From Elmis aenea (taxonomy: Eukaryota; Arthropoda; Insecta; Coleoptera; Elmidae), in the NCBI GenBank assembly GCA_947652605.1, contig CANTFG010000261.1, positions 62,001 to 126,000 of the forward strand: DNA of 64,000 nucleotides, given 5' to 3'. Below the pieces are notes generated by a model. That model made no database searches and was not told the DNA's origin. It saw only the letters and a list, made by a program, of their open reading frames with translations. Shown here piece after piece: positions 1-11,100 of the stretch. The first letter of the stretch is position 1, and each line of letters begins with the position of its first letter. Made by a program: the position numbers and the translations under genes.

Positions 1-171
1 ATACATATGTTCCTTGTGCGACTATTTCGAAACAATTTCAATTATTGATTTGTATATCACAGGAACAGTTTATCCATCGCCTCTTTACATGAATACAATT
101 GTTTTGCATATGTCTTTCAATGAGCTGGTATTAATTTTTAATAATTTCCTAAAAATACCGTGCTTTAGTTA
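1..171. repeat. Reference satellite monomer, 171 bp, with diagnostic positions
   Basis: Used here as the unit for numbering offsets. It begins atacatatgttcc and ends tgctttagtta. Variants recur at these offsets: 17 (T or A, giving gtgcg or gagcg), 28-31 (cgaaac, ctaaac or ctgaac), 39 (C or T), 58 (tatcac or tatgac, also tgtcac), 62-63 (aggaac, agaaac or aagaac), 74-76 (tccatcg, tctatcg or tttatcg), 89-91 (catgaat, caggaat or cataaat), 129-131 (ggtatt, ggtttt or ggcatt) and 163-164 (gctttag or gcattag). The stretches between them are nearly invariant. Small palindromes are ACATATGT (offsets 3-10), ACAATTGT (95-102) and CATATG (107-112). Offsets 127-158 form an A/T-rich tract. GC is about 29%. 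I do not recognise it as a named satellite family. Confidence 0.95.
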
Positions 172-1026
172 ATACATATGTTCCTTGTGCGACTATTTCT
201 AAACAATTTTAATTATTGATTTGTATATCACAGGAACAGTTTATCCATCGCCTCTTTACATGAATAAAATAGTTTTGCATATGTCTTTCAATGAGCTGGT
301 TTTAATTTTTAATAATTTCCTAAAAATACCGTGCTTTAGTTAATACATATGTTCCTTGTGCGACTATTTCGAAACAATTTCAATTATTGATTTGTATATC
401 ACAGGAACAGTTTATCCATCGCCTCTTTACATGAATACAATTGTTTTGCATATGTCTTTCAATGAGCTGGTATTAATTTTTAATAATTTCCTAAAAATAC
501 CGTGCTTTAGTTAATACATATGTTCCTTGTGCGACTATTTCTAAACAATTTTAATTATTGATTTGTATATCACAGGAACAGTTTATCCATCGCCTCTTTA
601 CAGGAATACAATTGTTTTGCATATGTCTTTCAATGAGCTGGTTTTAATTTTTAATAATTTCCTAAAAATACCGTGCTTTAGTTAATACATATGTTTCTTG
701 AGCGACTATTTCTGAACATTTTTAATTATTGATTTGTATATCACAGAAACAGTTTATCCATCGCCTCTTTACATAAATACAATTGTTATGCGAATGTCTT
801 TCAAAGAGCTGGTTTTTATTTTTACTAATTTCCTAAAAATACCGTGCTTTAGTTAATACATATGTTCCTTGTGCGACTATTTCGAAACAATTTCTATTAT
901 TGATTTGTATATCACAGGAACAGTTTATCCATCGCCTCTTTACATGAATACAATTGTTTTGCATATGTCTTTCAGTGAGCTGGTTTTAATTTTTAATAAT
1001 TTCCTAAAAATACCGTGCTTTAGTTA

Positions 1027-2740
1027 ATACATATGTTCCTTGAGCGACAATTTCGAAACAATTTTAATTATTGATTTGTATATCACAGGAACAGTTTATC
1101 CATCGCCTCTTTACATGAATACAATTGTTTAGCATATGTCTTTTAATGAGCTGGTATTAATTTTTAATAATTTCCTAAAAATACCGTGCTTTAGTTAATA
1201 CATATGTTCCTTGTGCGACTATTTCGAAACAATTTCAATTATTGATTTGTATATGACAGGAACAGTTTATCCATCGCCTCTTTACATGAATACAATTGTT
1301 TTGCATAAGTCTTTCAATGAGCTGGTTTTAATTTTTAATAATTTCCTAAAAATACCGTGCTTTAGTTAATACATATGTTCCTTGAGCGACTATTTCTAAA
1401 CAATTTTAATTATTGATTTGTATATCACAGGAACAGTTTATCCATCGCCTCTTTACAGGAATACAATTGTTTTGCATATGTCTTTCAATGAGCTGGTTTA
1501 ATTTTTAATAATTTCCTAAAAATACCGTGCATTAGTTAATACATATGTTCCTTGAGCGACTATTTCTGAACAATTTTAATTATTGATTTGTATATCACAG
1601 GAACAGTTTATCCATCGCCTCTTTACATGAATACAATTGTTTTGCATATGTCTTTCAATGAGCTGGTTTTAATTTTTAATAATTTCCTAAAAATACCGTG
1701 CTTTAGTTAATACATATGTTCCTTGAGCGACTATTTCTAAACGATTTTAATTATTGATTTGAATATCACAGGAACAGTTTATCCATCGCCTCTTTACATG
1801 AATACAATTGTTTTGCATATGTCTTTTAATGAGCTGGTTTTAATTTTTAATAATTTCCTAAAAATACCGTGCTTTAGTTAATACATATGTTCCTTGAGCG
1901 ACTATTTCTAAACAATTTTAATTATTGATTTGTATATCACAGAAACAGTTTATCCATCGCCTCTTTACATGAATACAATTGTTTTGCATATGTCTTTCAA
2001 TGAGCTGGCATTAATTTTTAATAATTTCCTAAAAATACCGTGCTTTAGTTAATACATATGTTCCTTGTGCGACTATTTCGAAACAATTTCAATTATTGAT
2101 TTGTATATCACAGGAACAGTTTATCCATCGCCTCTTTACATGAATACAATTGTTTTGCATATGTCTTTCAATGAGCTGGTTTTATTTTTAATAATTTCCT
2201 AAAAATACCGTGCTTTAGTTAATACATATGTTCCTTGAGCGACTATTTCTAAACAATTTTAATTATTGATTTGTATATCACAGAAACAGTTTATCCATCG
2301 CCTCTTTACATGAATACAATTGTTTTGCATATGTCTTTCAATGAGCTGGCATTAATTTTTAATAATTTCCTAAAAATACCGTGCTTTAGTTAATACATAT
2401 GTTCCTTGTGCGACTATTTCGAAACAATTTCAATTATTGATTTGTATATCACAGGAACAGTTTATCCATCGCCTCTTTACATGAATACAATTGTTTTGCA
2501 TATGTCTTTCAATGAGCTGGTTTTATTTTTAATAATTTCCTAAAAATACCGTGCTTTAGTTAATACATATGTTCCTTGAGCGACTATTTTTAAACAATTT
2601 TAATTATTGATTTGTATATCACAGGAACAGTTTATCCATCGCCTCTTTACAGGAATACAATTTTTTTGCATATGTCTTTCAATAAGCTGGTTTTAATTTT
2701 TAATAATTTCCTAAAAATACCGTGCATTAGTTAATACATA
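1027..2740. repeat. Segmental block of about 9 to 10 monomers, recurring at 8519 and 11255
   Basis: The block opens with a monomer carrying gcgacaatttcg and gtttagcat. It is followed by a tgacagg/gcataagtc monomer, a caggaat/gcattag monomer, a ctgaac monomer and a monomer with aaacgatt and gaatatcac. The same ordered series starts at 8519 (offset 7492 bp: 43 monomers, plus the 143 bp added at 4098, minus 4) and at 11255 (offset 2736, exactly 16 monomers). The ordered rare variants make common descent of the three blocks secure. Their right edges are approximate. Confidence 0.85.
1881..2562. repeat. Tandem dimer duplication, 2 x 341 bp
   Basis: Two neighbouring two-monomer units, 1881-2221 and 2222-2562. 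Each has a gagcg/ctaaac/agaaac/ggcatt monomer followed by a gtgcg/cgaaac monomer that lost one A in ggttttattttta. The shared 1-bp deletion makes the unit 341 rather than 342 bp and marks the second copy as a recent duplicate of the first. Confidence 0.88.
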
Positions 2741-4094
2741 TGTTCTTTGAGCGACTCTTTCTAAACAATTTTAATTATTGATTTGTATATCACAGGAACA
2801 GTTTATCCATCGCCTTTTTACAGGAATACAATTGTTTTGCATATGTCTTTCAATGAGCTGGTTTTAATTTTTAATAATTTCCTAAAAATACCGTGCTTTA
2901 GTTAATACATATGTTCCTTGAGCGACTATTTCTAAACAATTTTAATTATTGATTTGTATATCACAGGAACAGTTTATCCATCGCCTCTTTACAGGAATAC
3001 AATTGTTTTGCATATGTCTTTCAATGAGCTGGTTTTAATTTTTAATAATTTCCTAAAAATACCATGCTTTAGTTAATACATATGTTCCTTGAGCGACTAT
3101 TTCTAAACAATTTTAATTATTGATTTGTATATTACAGGAACAGTTTATCCATCGCCTCTTTACAGGAATACAATTGTTTTGCATATGTCTTTCAATGAGC
3201 TGGTTTTAATTTTTAATAATTTCCTAAAAATACCGTGCATTAGTTAATACATATGTTCTTTGAGCGACTATTTCTGAACAATTTAAATTATTGATTTGTA
3301 TATCACAGGAACAGTTTATCCATCGCCTCTTTACATGAATACAATTGTTTTGCATATGTCTTTCAATGAGCTGGTTTTAATTTTTAATAATTTCCTAAAA
3401 ATACCGTGCTTTAGATAATACATATGTTCCTTGTGCGACTATTTCGAAACAATTTCAATTATTGATTTGTATATGACAGGAACAGTTTATCCATCGCCTC
3501 TTTACATGAATACAATTGTTTTGCATATGTCTTTCAATGAGCTGGTTTTAATTTTTAATAATTTCCTAAAAATACCGTGCATTAGTTAATACATATGTTC
3601 CTTGTGCGACTATTTCGAAACAATTTCAATTATTGATTTGTATATCACAGGAACAGTTTATCTATCGCCTCTTTACATGAATACAATTGTTTTGCGTATG
3701 TCTTTCAATGAGCTGGTATTAATTTTTAATAATTTCCTAAAAATACCGTGCTTTAGTTAATACATATGTTCCTTGTGCGACTATTTCTAAACAATTTTAA
3801 TTATTGATTTGTATATCACAGGAACAGTTTATCCATCGCCTTTTTATATGAATAAAATTGTTTTGCATATGTCTTTCAATGAGCTGGTTTTAATTTTTAA
3901 TAATTTCCTAAAAATACCGTGCTTTAGTTAATACATATGTTCCTTGTGCTACTATTTCGAAACAATTTCAATTATTGATTTGTATATCACAGGAACAGTT
4001 TATCAATCGCCTCTTTACATGAAAACAATTGTTTTGCATATGTCTTTCAATGAGCTGGTATTAATTTTTAATAATTTCCTAAAAATACCGTGCT

Positions 4095-4097
4095 TTA
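4095..4097. other. Target-site duplication TTA, left copy
   Basis: The uninterrupted monomer reads gctTTAgtt here. With the element inserted, TTA stands at 4095-4097 and again at 4238-4240, as expected for a 3-bp staggered cut. Confidence 0.88.
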
Positions 4098-4157
4098 TGG
4101 TGCCTGTACACCTGAGAGTAAAGTACTCTCGAGAGTAGCGTCGCCAAGGATACAGCC
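4098..4157 (+). repeat. Left terminal inverted repeat, 60 bp
   Basis: Exact reverse complement of 4178-4237 with no mismatch. It contains heptamer copies at 4114-4120, 4124-4130 and 4131-4137 and ends ggatacagcc. Confidence 0.95.
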
Positions 4158-4177
4158 AATCGCGAGTTACTCTCAGG
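4158..4177. other. 20-bp spacer of the palindromic element
   Basis: Separates the two arms. Its last 11 bases (ttactctcagg, 4167-4177) are another copy of the subterminal motif found in both arms, so even the spacer derives partly from the arm sequence. Confidence 0.85.
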
Positions 4178-4237
4178 GGCTGTATCCTTGGCGACGCTAC
4201 TCTCGAGAGTACTTTACTCTCAGGTGTACAGGCACCA
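4178..4237 (-). repeat. Right terminal inverted repeat, 60 bp
   Basis: Exact reverse complement of 4098-4157. It ends GGTGTACAGGCACCA immediately before the second TTA. Confidence 0.95.
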
Positions 4238-4240
4238 TTA
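4238..4240. other. Target-site duplication TTA, right copy
   Basis: Second TTA, followed by gttaatacatatg, which resumes the interrupted monomer exactly where it left off. Confidence 0.88.
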
Positions 4241-5441
4241 GTTAATACATATGTTCCTTGTGCGACTATTTCTAAACAATTTTAATTATTGATTTGTATA
4301 TCACAGGAACAGTTTATCCATCGCCTTTTTACATGAATACAATTGTTTTGCATATGTCTTTCAATGAGCTGGTTTTAATTTTTAATAATTTCCTAAAAAT
4401 ACCGTGCTTTAGTTAATACAAATGTTCCTTGAGCGACTATTTCTAAACAATTTTAATTATTGATTTGTATATCACAGGAACAGTTTATCCATCGCCTCTT
4501 TACAGGAATACAATTGTTTTGCATATGTCTTTCAATGAGCTGGTTTTAATTTTTAATAATTTCCTAAAAATACCGTGCATTAGTTAATACATATGTTCCT
4601 TGAGCGACTATTTCTAAACAATTTTAATTATTGATTTGTATATCACAGGAACAGTTTATCCATCGCCTCTTTACAGGAATACAATTGTTTAGCATATGTC
4701 TTTCAATGAGCTGGTTTTAATTTTTAATAATTTCCTAAAAATACCGTGCTTTAGTTAATACATATGTTCCTTGTGCGACTATTTCTAAACAATTTTAATT
4801 ATTGATTTGTATATCACAGGAACAGTTTATCCATCGCCTCTTTACAGGAATACAATTGTTTTGCATATGTCTTTCAATGAGCTGGTTTTAATTTTTAATA
4901 ATTTCCTAAAAATACCGTGCTTTAGTTAATACATATGTTCCTTGAGCGACTATTTCTAAACAATTTTAATTATTGATTTGTATATCACAGGAACAGTTTA
5001 TCCATCGCCTCTTTACAGGAATACAATTGTTTTGCATATGTCTTTCAATGAGCTGGTTTTAATTTTTAATAATTTCCTAAAAATACCGTGCATTAGTTAA
5101 TACATATGTTCCTTGAGCGACTATTTCTGAACAATTTTAATTATTGATTTGTATATCACAGGAACAGTTTATCCATCGCCTCTTTACATGAATACAATTG
5201 TTTTGCATATGTCTTTCAATGAGCTGGTTTTAATTTTTAATAATTTCCTAAAAATACCGTGCTTTAGTTAATACATATGTTCCTTGTGCGACTATTTCGA
5301 AACAATTTCAATTATTGATTTCTATATGACAGGAACAGTTTATCCATCGCCTCTTTACATGAATACAATTGTTTTGCATATGTCTTTCAATGAGCTGGTA
5401 TTAATTTTTAATAATTTCCTAAAAATACCGTGCTTTAGTTA

Positions 5442-8177
5442 ATACATATGTTCCTTGTGCGACTATTTCTAAACAATTTTAATTATTGATTTGTATATCA
5501 CAGGAACAGTTTATCCATCGCCTTTTTACATGAATACAATTGTTTTGCATATGTCTTTCAATGAGCTGGTTTTAATTTTTAATAATTTCCTAAAAATACC
5601 GTGCTTTAGTTAATACATATGTTCCTTGAGCGACTATTTCTAAACAATTTTAATTATTGATTTGTATATCACAGGAACAGTTTATCCATCGCTTCTTTAC
5701 ATGAATACAATTGTTTTGCATATGTCTTTTAATGAGCTGGTTTTAGATTTTAATAATTTCCTAAAAATACCGTGCTTTAGTTAATACATATGTTCCTTGA
5801 GCGACTATTTCTAAAAAATTTTAATTATTGATTTGTATATCACAGGAACAGTTTATCCATCGCCTCTTTACATAAATACAATTGTTTTGCATATGTCTTT
5901 CAATGACCTGGTTTTAATTTTTACTAATTTCCTAAAAATACCGTGCTTTAGTTAATACATATGTTCCTTGAGCGACTATTTCGAAACAATTTCAATTATT
6001 GATTTGTATATCACAGGAACAGTTTATCCATCGCCTCTTTACATGAATACAATTGTTTTGCATATGTCTTTCAATGAGCTGGTTTTAATTTTTAATAATT
6101 TCCTAAAAATACCGTGCATTAGTTAATACATATGTTCCTTGTGCGACTATTTCTAAACAATTTTAATTATTGATTTGTATATCACAGGAACAGTTTATCC
6201 ATCGCCTTTTTACATGAATACAATTGTTTTGCATATGTCTTTCAATGAGCTGGTTTGAATTTTTAATAATTTCCTAAAAATACCGTGCTTTAGTTAATAC
6301 ATATGTTCCTTGAGCGACTATTTCTAAACAATTTTAATTATTGATTTGTATATCACAGGAACAGTTTATCTATCGCTTCTTTACATGAATACAATTGTTT
6401 TGCATATGTCTTTTAATGAGCTGGTTTTAATTTTTAATAATTACCTAAAAATACCGTGCTTTAGTTAATACATATGTTCCTTGAGCGACTATTTCTGAAC
6501 AATTTTAATTATTGATTTGTATATCACAGGAACAGTTTATCCATCGCCTCTTTACATAAATACAATTGTTTTGCATATGTCTTTCAATGAGCTGGTTTTA
6601 ATTTTTACTAATTTCCTAAAAATACCGTGCTTTAGTTAATACATATGTTCCTTGAGCGACTATTTCGAAACAATTTTAATTATTGATTTGTATGTCACAG
6701 AAACAGTTTATCCATCGCCTCTTTACAGGAATACAATTGTTTTGCATATGTCTTTCAATGAGCTGGTTTTAATTTTTAATAATTTCCTAAAAATACCGTG
6801 CTTTAGTTAATACATATGTTCCTTGTGCGACTATTTCTAAACAATTTTAATTATTGATTTGTATATCACAGGAACAGTTTATCCATCGCCTTTTTACATG
6901 AATACAATTGTTTTGCATATGTCTTTCAATGAGCTGGTTTTAATTTTTAATAATTTCCTAAAAATACCGTGCTTTAGTTAATACATATGTTCCTTGAGCG
7001 ACTATTTCTAAACAATTTTAATTATTGATTTGTATATCACAGGAACAGTTTATCCATCGCTTCTTTACATGAATACAATTGTTTTGCATATGTCTTTTAA
7101 TGAGCTGGTTTTAATTTTTAATAATTTCCTAAAAATACCGTGCTTTAGTTAATACATATGTTCCTTGAGCGACTATTTCTAAAAAATTTTAATTCTTGAT
7201 TTGTATATCACAGGAACAGTTTATCCATCGCCTCTTTACATAAATACAATTGTTTTGCATATGTCTTTCAATGAGCTGGTTTTAATTTTTACTAATTTCC
7301 TAAAAATACCGTGCTTTAGTTAATACATATGTTCCTTGAGCGACTATTTCGAAACAATTTCAATTATTGATTTGTATATCACAGGAACAGTTTATCCATC
7401 GCCTCTTTACATGAATACAATTGTTTTGCATATGTCTTTCAATGAGCTGGTTTTAATTTTTAATAATTTCCTAAAAATACCGTGCATTAGTTAATACATA
7501 TGTTCCTTGTGCGACTATTTCTAAACAATTTTAATTATTGATTTGTATATCACAGGAACAGTTTATCCATCGCCTTTTTACATGAATACAATTGTTTTGC
7601 ATATGTCTTTCAATGAGCTGGTTTTAATTTTTAATAATTTCCTAAAAATACCGTGCTTTAGTTAATACATATGTTCCTTGAGCGACTATTTCTAAACAAT
7701 TTTAATTATTGATTTGTATATCACAGGAACAGTTTATCTATCGCTTCTTTACATGAATACAATTGTTTTGCATATGTCTTTTAATGAGCTGGTTTTAATT
7801 TTTAATAATTTCCTAAAAATACCGTGCTTTAGTTAATACATATGTTCCTTGAGCGACTATTTCTAAAAAATTTTAATTATTGATTTGTATATCACAGGAA
7901 CAGTTTATCCATCGCCTCTTTACATAAATACAATTGTTTTGCATATGTCTTTCAATGAGCTGGTTTTAATTTTTACTAATTTCCTAAAAATACCGTGCTT
8001 TAGTTAATACATATGTTCCTTGAGCGACTATTTCGAAACAATTTTAATTATTGATTTGTATGTCACAGAAACAGTTTATCCATCGCCTCTTTACAGGAAT
8101 ACAATTGTTTTGCATATGTCTTTCAATGAGCTGGTTTTAATTTTTAATAATTTCCTAAAAATACCGTGCTTTAGTTA
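5442..8177. repeat. 4-mer higher-order repeat, 4 x 684 bp (also 2 x 1368 bp)
   Basis: Four consecutive units start at 5442, 6126, 6810 and 7494. Each has the order: gtgcg/cgcctttttac monomer, gagcg/cgcttctttac monomer, cataaat/ttactaattt monomer, then a cgaaac monomer. The marker cctttttaca lies at 5521, 6205, 6889 and 7573, exactly 684 bp apart. Units 1 and 3 share a fourth monomer ending gcattag. Units 2 and 4 share a fourth monomer with tgtcacagaaac and tctatcgcttc in the second. So a 4-mer was doubled, diverged, and the resulting 8-mer was doubled again. The series stops at 8178. Confidence 0.93.
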
Positions 8178-11100
8178 ATACATATGTTCCTTGAGCGACT
8201 ATTTCTGAACAATTTTAATTATTGATTTGTATATCACAGAAACAGTTTATCCATCGCCTCTTTACAGGAATACAATTGTTTTGCATATGTCTTTCAATGA
8301 GCTGGTTTTAATTTTTAAAAATTTCCTAAAAATACCGTGCTTTAGTTAATACATATGTTCCTTGAGCGACTATTTCTGAACAATTTTAATTATTGATTTG
8401 TATATCACAGAAACAGTTTATCCATCGCCTCTTTACATGAATACAATTGTTTTGCATATGTCTTTCAAAGAGCTGGTTTTAATTTTTACTAATTTCCTAA
8501 AATACCGTGCTTTAGTTAATACATATGTTCCTTGAGCGACAATTTCGAAACAATTTTAATTATTGATTTGTATATCACAGGAACAGTTTATCCATCGCCT
8601 CTTTACATGAATACAATTGTTTAGCATATGTCTTTTAATGAGCTGGTATTAATTTTTAATAATTTCCTAAAAATACCGTGCTTTAGTTAATACATATGTT
8701 CCTTGTGCGACTATTTCGAAACAATTTCAATTATTGATTTGTATATGACAGGAACAGTTTATCCATCGCCTCTTTACATGAATACAATTGTTTTGCATAA
8801 GTCTTTCAATGAGCTGGTTTTAATTTTTAATAATTTCCTAAAAATACCGTGCTTTAGTTAATACATATGTTCCTTGAGCGACTATTTCTAAACAATTTTA
8901 ATTATTGATTTGTATATCACAGGAACAGTTTATCCATCGCCTCTTTACAGGAATACAATTGTTTTGCATATGTCTTTCAATGAGCTGGTTTTAATTTTTA
9001 ATAATTTCCTAAAAATACCGTGCATTAGTTAATACATATGTTCCTTGAGCGACTATTTCTGAACAATTTTAATTATTGATTTGTATATCACAGGAACAGT
9101 TTATCCATCGCCTCTTTACATGAATACAATTGTTTTGCACATGTCTTTCAATGAGCTGGTTTTAATTTTTAATAATTTCCTAAAAATACCGTGCTTTAGT
9201 TAATACATATGTTCCTTGAGCGACTATTTCTAAACGATTTTAATTATTGATTTGAATATCACAGGAACAGTTTATCCATCGCCTCTTTACATGAATACAA
9301 TTGTTTTGCATATGTCTTTCAATGAGCTGGTTTTAATTTTTAATAATTTCCTAAAAATACCGTGCTTTAGTTAATACATATGTTCCTTGAGCGACTATTT
9401 CTAAACAATTTTAATTATTGATTTGTATATCACAGGAACAGTTTATCTATCGCCTCTTTACATGAATACAATTGTTTTGCATATGTCTTTCAATGAGCTG
9501 GTTTTAATTTTTAATAATTTCCTAAAAATACCGTGCTTTAGTTAATACATATGTTCCTTGAGCGACTATTTCTAAACAATTTTAATTATTGATTTGTATA
9601 TCACAGAAACAGTTTATCCATCGCCTCTTTACATAAATACAATTGTTTTGCATATGTCTTTCAATGAGCTGGCATTAATTTTTAATAATTTCCTAAAAAT
9701 ACCGTGCTTTAGTTAATACATATGTTCCTTGTGCGACTATTTCGAAACAATTTCAATTATTGATTTGTATATCACAGGAACAGTTTATCCATCGCCTCTT
9801 TACATGAATACAATTGTTTTGTATATGTCTTTCAATGAGCTGGTTTTAATTTTTAATAATTTCCTAAAAATACCGTGCTTTAGTTAATACATATGTTCCT
9901 TGAGCGACTATTTCTAAACAATTTTAATTATTGATTTGTATATCACAGGAACAGTTTATCCATCGCCTCTTTACAGGAATACAATTTTTTTGCATATGTC
10001 TTTCAATAAGCTGGTTTTAATTTTTAATAATTTCCTAAAAATACCGTGCATTAGTTAATACATATGTTCCTTGTGCGACTATTTCGAAACAATTTCAATT
10101 ATTGATTTGTATATGACAGGAACAGTTTATCCATCGCCTCTTTACATGAATACAATTGTTTTGCATATGTCTTTTAATGAGCTGGTATTAATTTTTAATA
10201 ATTTCCTAAAAATACCGTGCTTTAGTTAATACATATGTTCCTTGTGCGACTATTTCGAAACGATTTTAATTATTGATTTGAATATCACAGGAACAGTTTA
10301 TCCATCGCCTCTTTACATGAATACAATTGTTTTGCATATGTCTTTCAATGAGCTGGTTTTAATTTTTAATAATTTCCTAAAAATACCGTGCTTTAGTTAA
10401 TACATATGTTCCTTGAGCGACTATTTCTAAACAATTTTAATTATTGATTTGTATATCACAGGAACAGTTTATCCATCGCCTCTTTACAGGAATACAATTG
10501 TTTTGCATATGTCTTTCAATGAGCTGGTTTTAATTTTTAATAATTTCCTAAAAATACCGTGCTTTAGTTAATACATATGTTTCTTGAGCGACTATTTCTG
10601 AACATTTTTAATTATTGATTTGTATATCACAGAAACAGTTTATCCATCGCCTCTTTACATAAATACAATTGTTATGCGAATGTCTTTCAAAGAGCTGGTT
10701 TTAATTTTTACTAATTTCCTAAAAATACCGTGCTTTAGTTAATACATATGTTCCTTGTGCGACTATTTCGAAACAATTTCTATTATTGATTTGTATATCA
10801 CAGGAACAGTTTATCCATCGCCTCTTTACATGAATACAATTGTTTTGCATATGTCTTTCAGTGAGCTGGTTTTAATTTTTAATAATTTCCTAAAAATACC
10901 GTGCTTTAGTTAATACATATGTTCCTTGAGCGACTATTTCTAAACAATTGTAATTATTGATTTGTATATCACAGGAACAGTTTATCCATCGCCTCTTTAC
11001 AGGAATACATTGGTTTTGCATATGTCTTTCAATGAGCTGGTTTTAATTTTTAATAATTTCCTAAAAATACCGTGCATTAGTTAATACATATGTTCCTTGA

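Larger units (their letters stand above)
1..4097. repeat. 171-bp satellite array, left segment (monomers 1 to 24)
   Basis: Head-to-tail copies of one AT-rich 171-bp unit, starting in phase at base 1 (monomer starts 1, 172, 343, 514). Monomer 24 starts at 3931 and is split by the palindromic element at 4098. Seen directly: three 1-bp deletions (near 1494, 2179 and 2521) are the only length changes. Monomers vary at a limited set of positions and otherwise match closely. No start-to-stop reading frame of note exists, because every monomer carries the stop-rich string tttagttaa near its end. Known of such arrays: tandem AT-rich monomers of roughly nucleosomal length are typical of centromeric and pericentromeric heterochromatin. 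The chromosomal position here is inferred, not shown. Confidence 0.98.
4098..4237. mobile_element. 140-bp perfect inverted-repeat element (MITE-like), TTA-flanked
   Basis: Non-satellite insertion in monomer 24. The left arm 4098-4157 (starts TGGTGCCTGTACACC) and the right arm 4178-4237 are exact reverse complements over all 60 bases; a 20-bp spacer (4158-4177) separates them. The arms are about 53% GC against 29% in the satellite, so the DNA is foreign to the array. TTA flanks both ends and the uninterrupted site has one TTA. Within the element, the heptamer GAGAGTA or its complement TACTCTC occurs seven times, twice joined as the 14-bp palindrome TACTCTCGAGAGTA (4124-4137 and 4198-4211). It has no coding capacity and would need a transposase from elsewhere. 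A 3-bp TTA/TWA duplication is the habit of PIF/Harbinger elements, so that superfamily is the best inference. The termini alone do not prove it. Confidence 0.88.

Noticed and set aside
1..171. CENP-B box in the monomer (ttcgaaacaattt)
   Set aside because: Only the TTCG core fits; the CGGG half of the box is absent.
3944..4138. 64-codon open frame running from satellite into the 140-bp element
   Set aside because: Satellite read in one frame; it extends only because the insertion removes the usual TAA. No domain, and the last residues come from the inverted-repeat arm.
4098..4237. Rho-independent terminator or structured ncRNA
   Set aside because: The 60-bp hairpin is bounded by a TTA duplication and interrupts a satellite monomer that is intact elsewhere, so a transposon explains it better. 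No transcript context exists.
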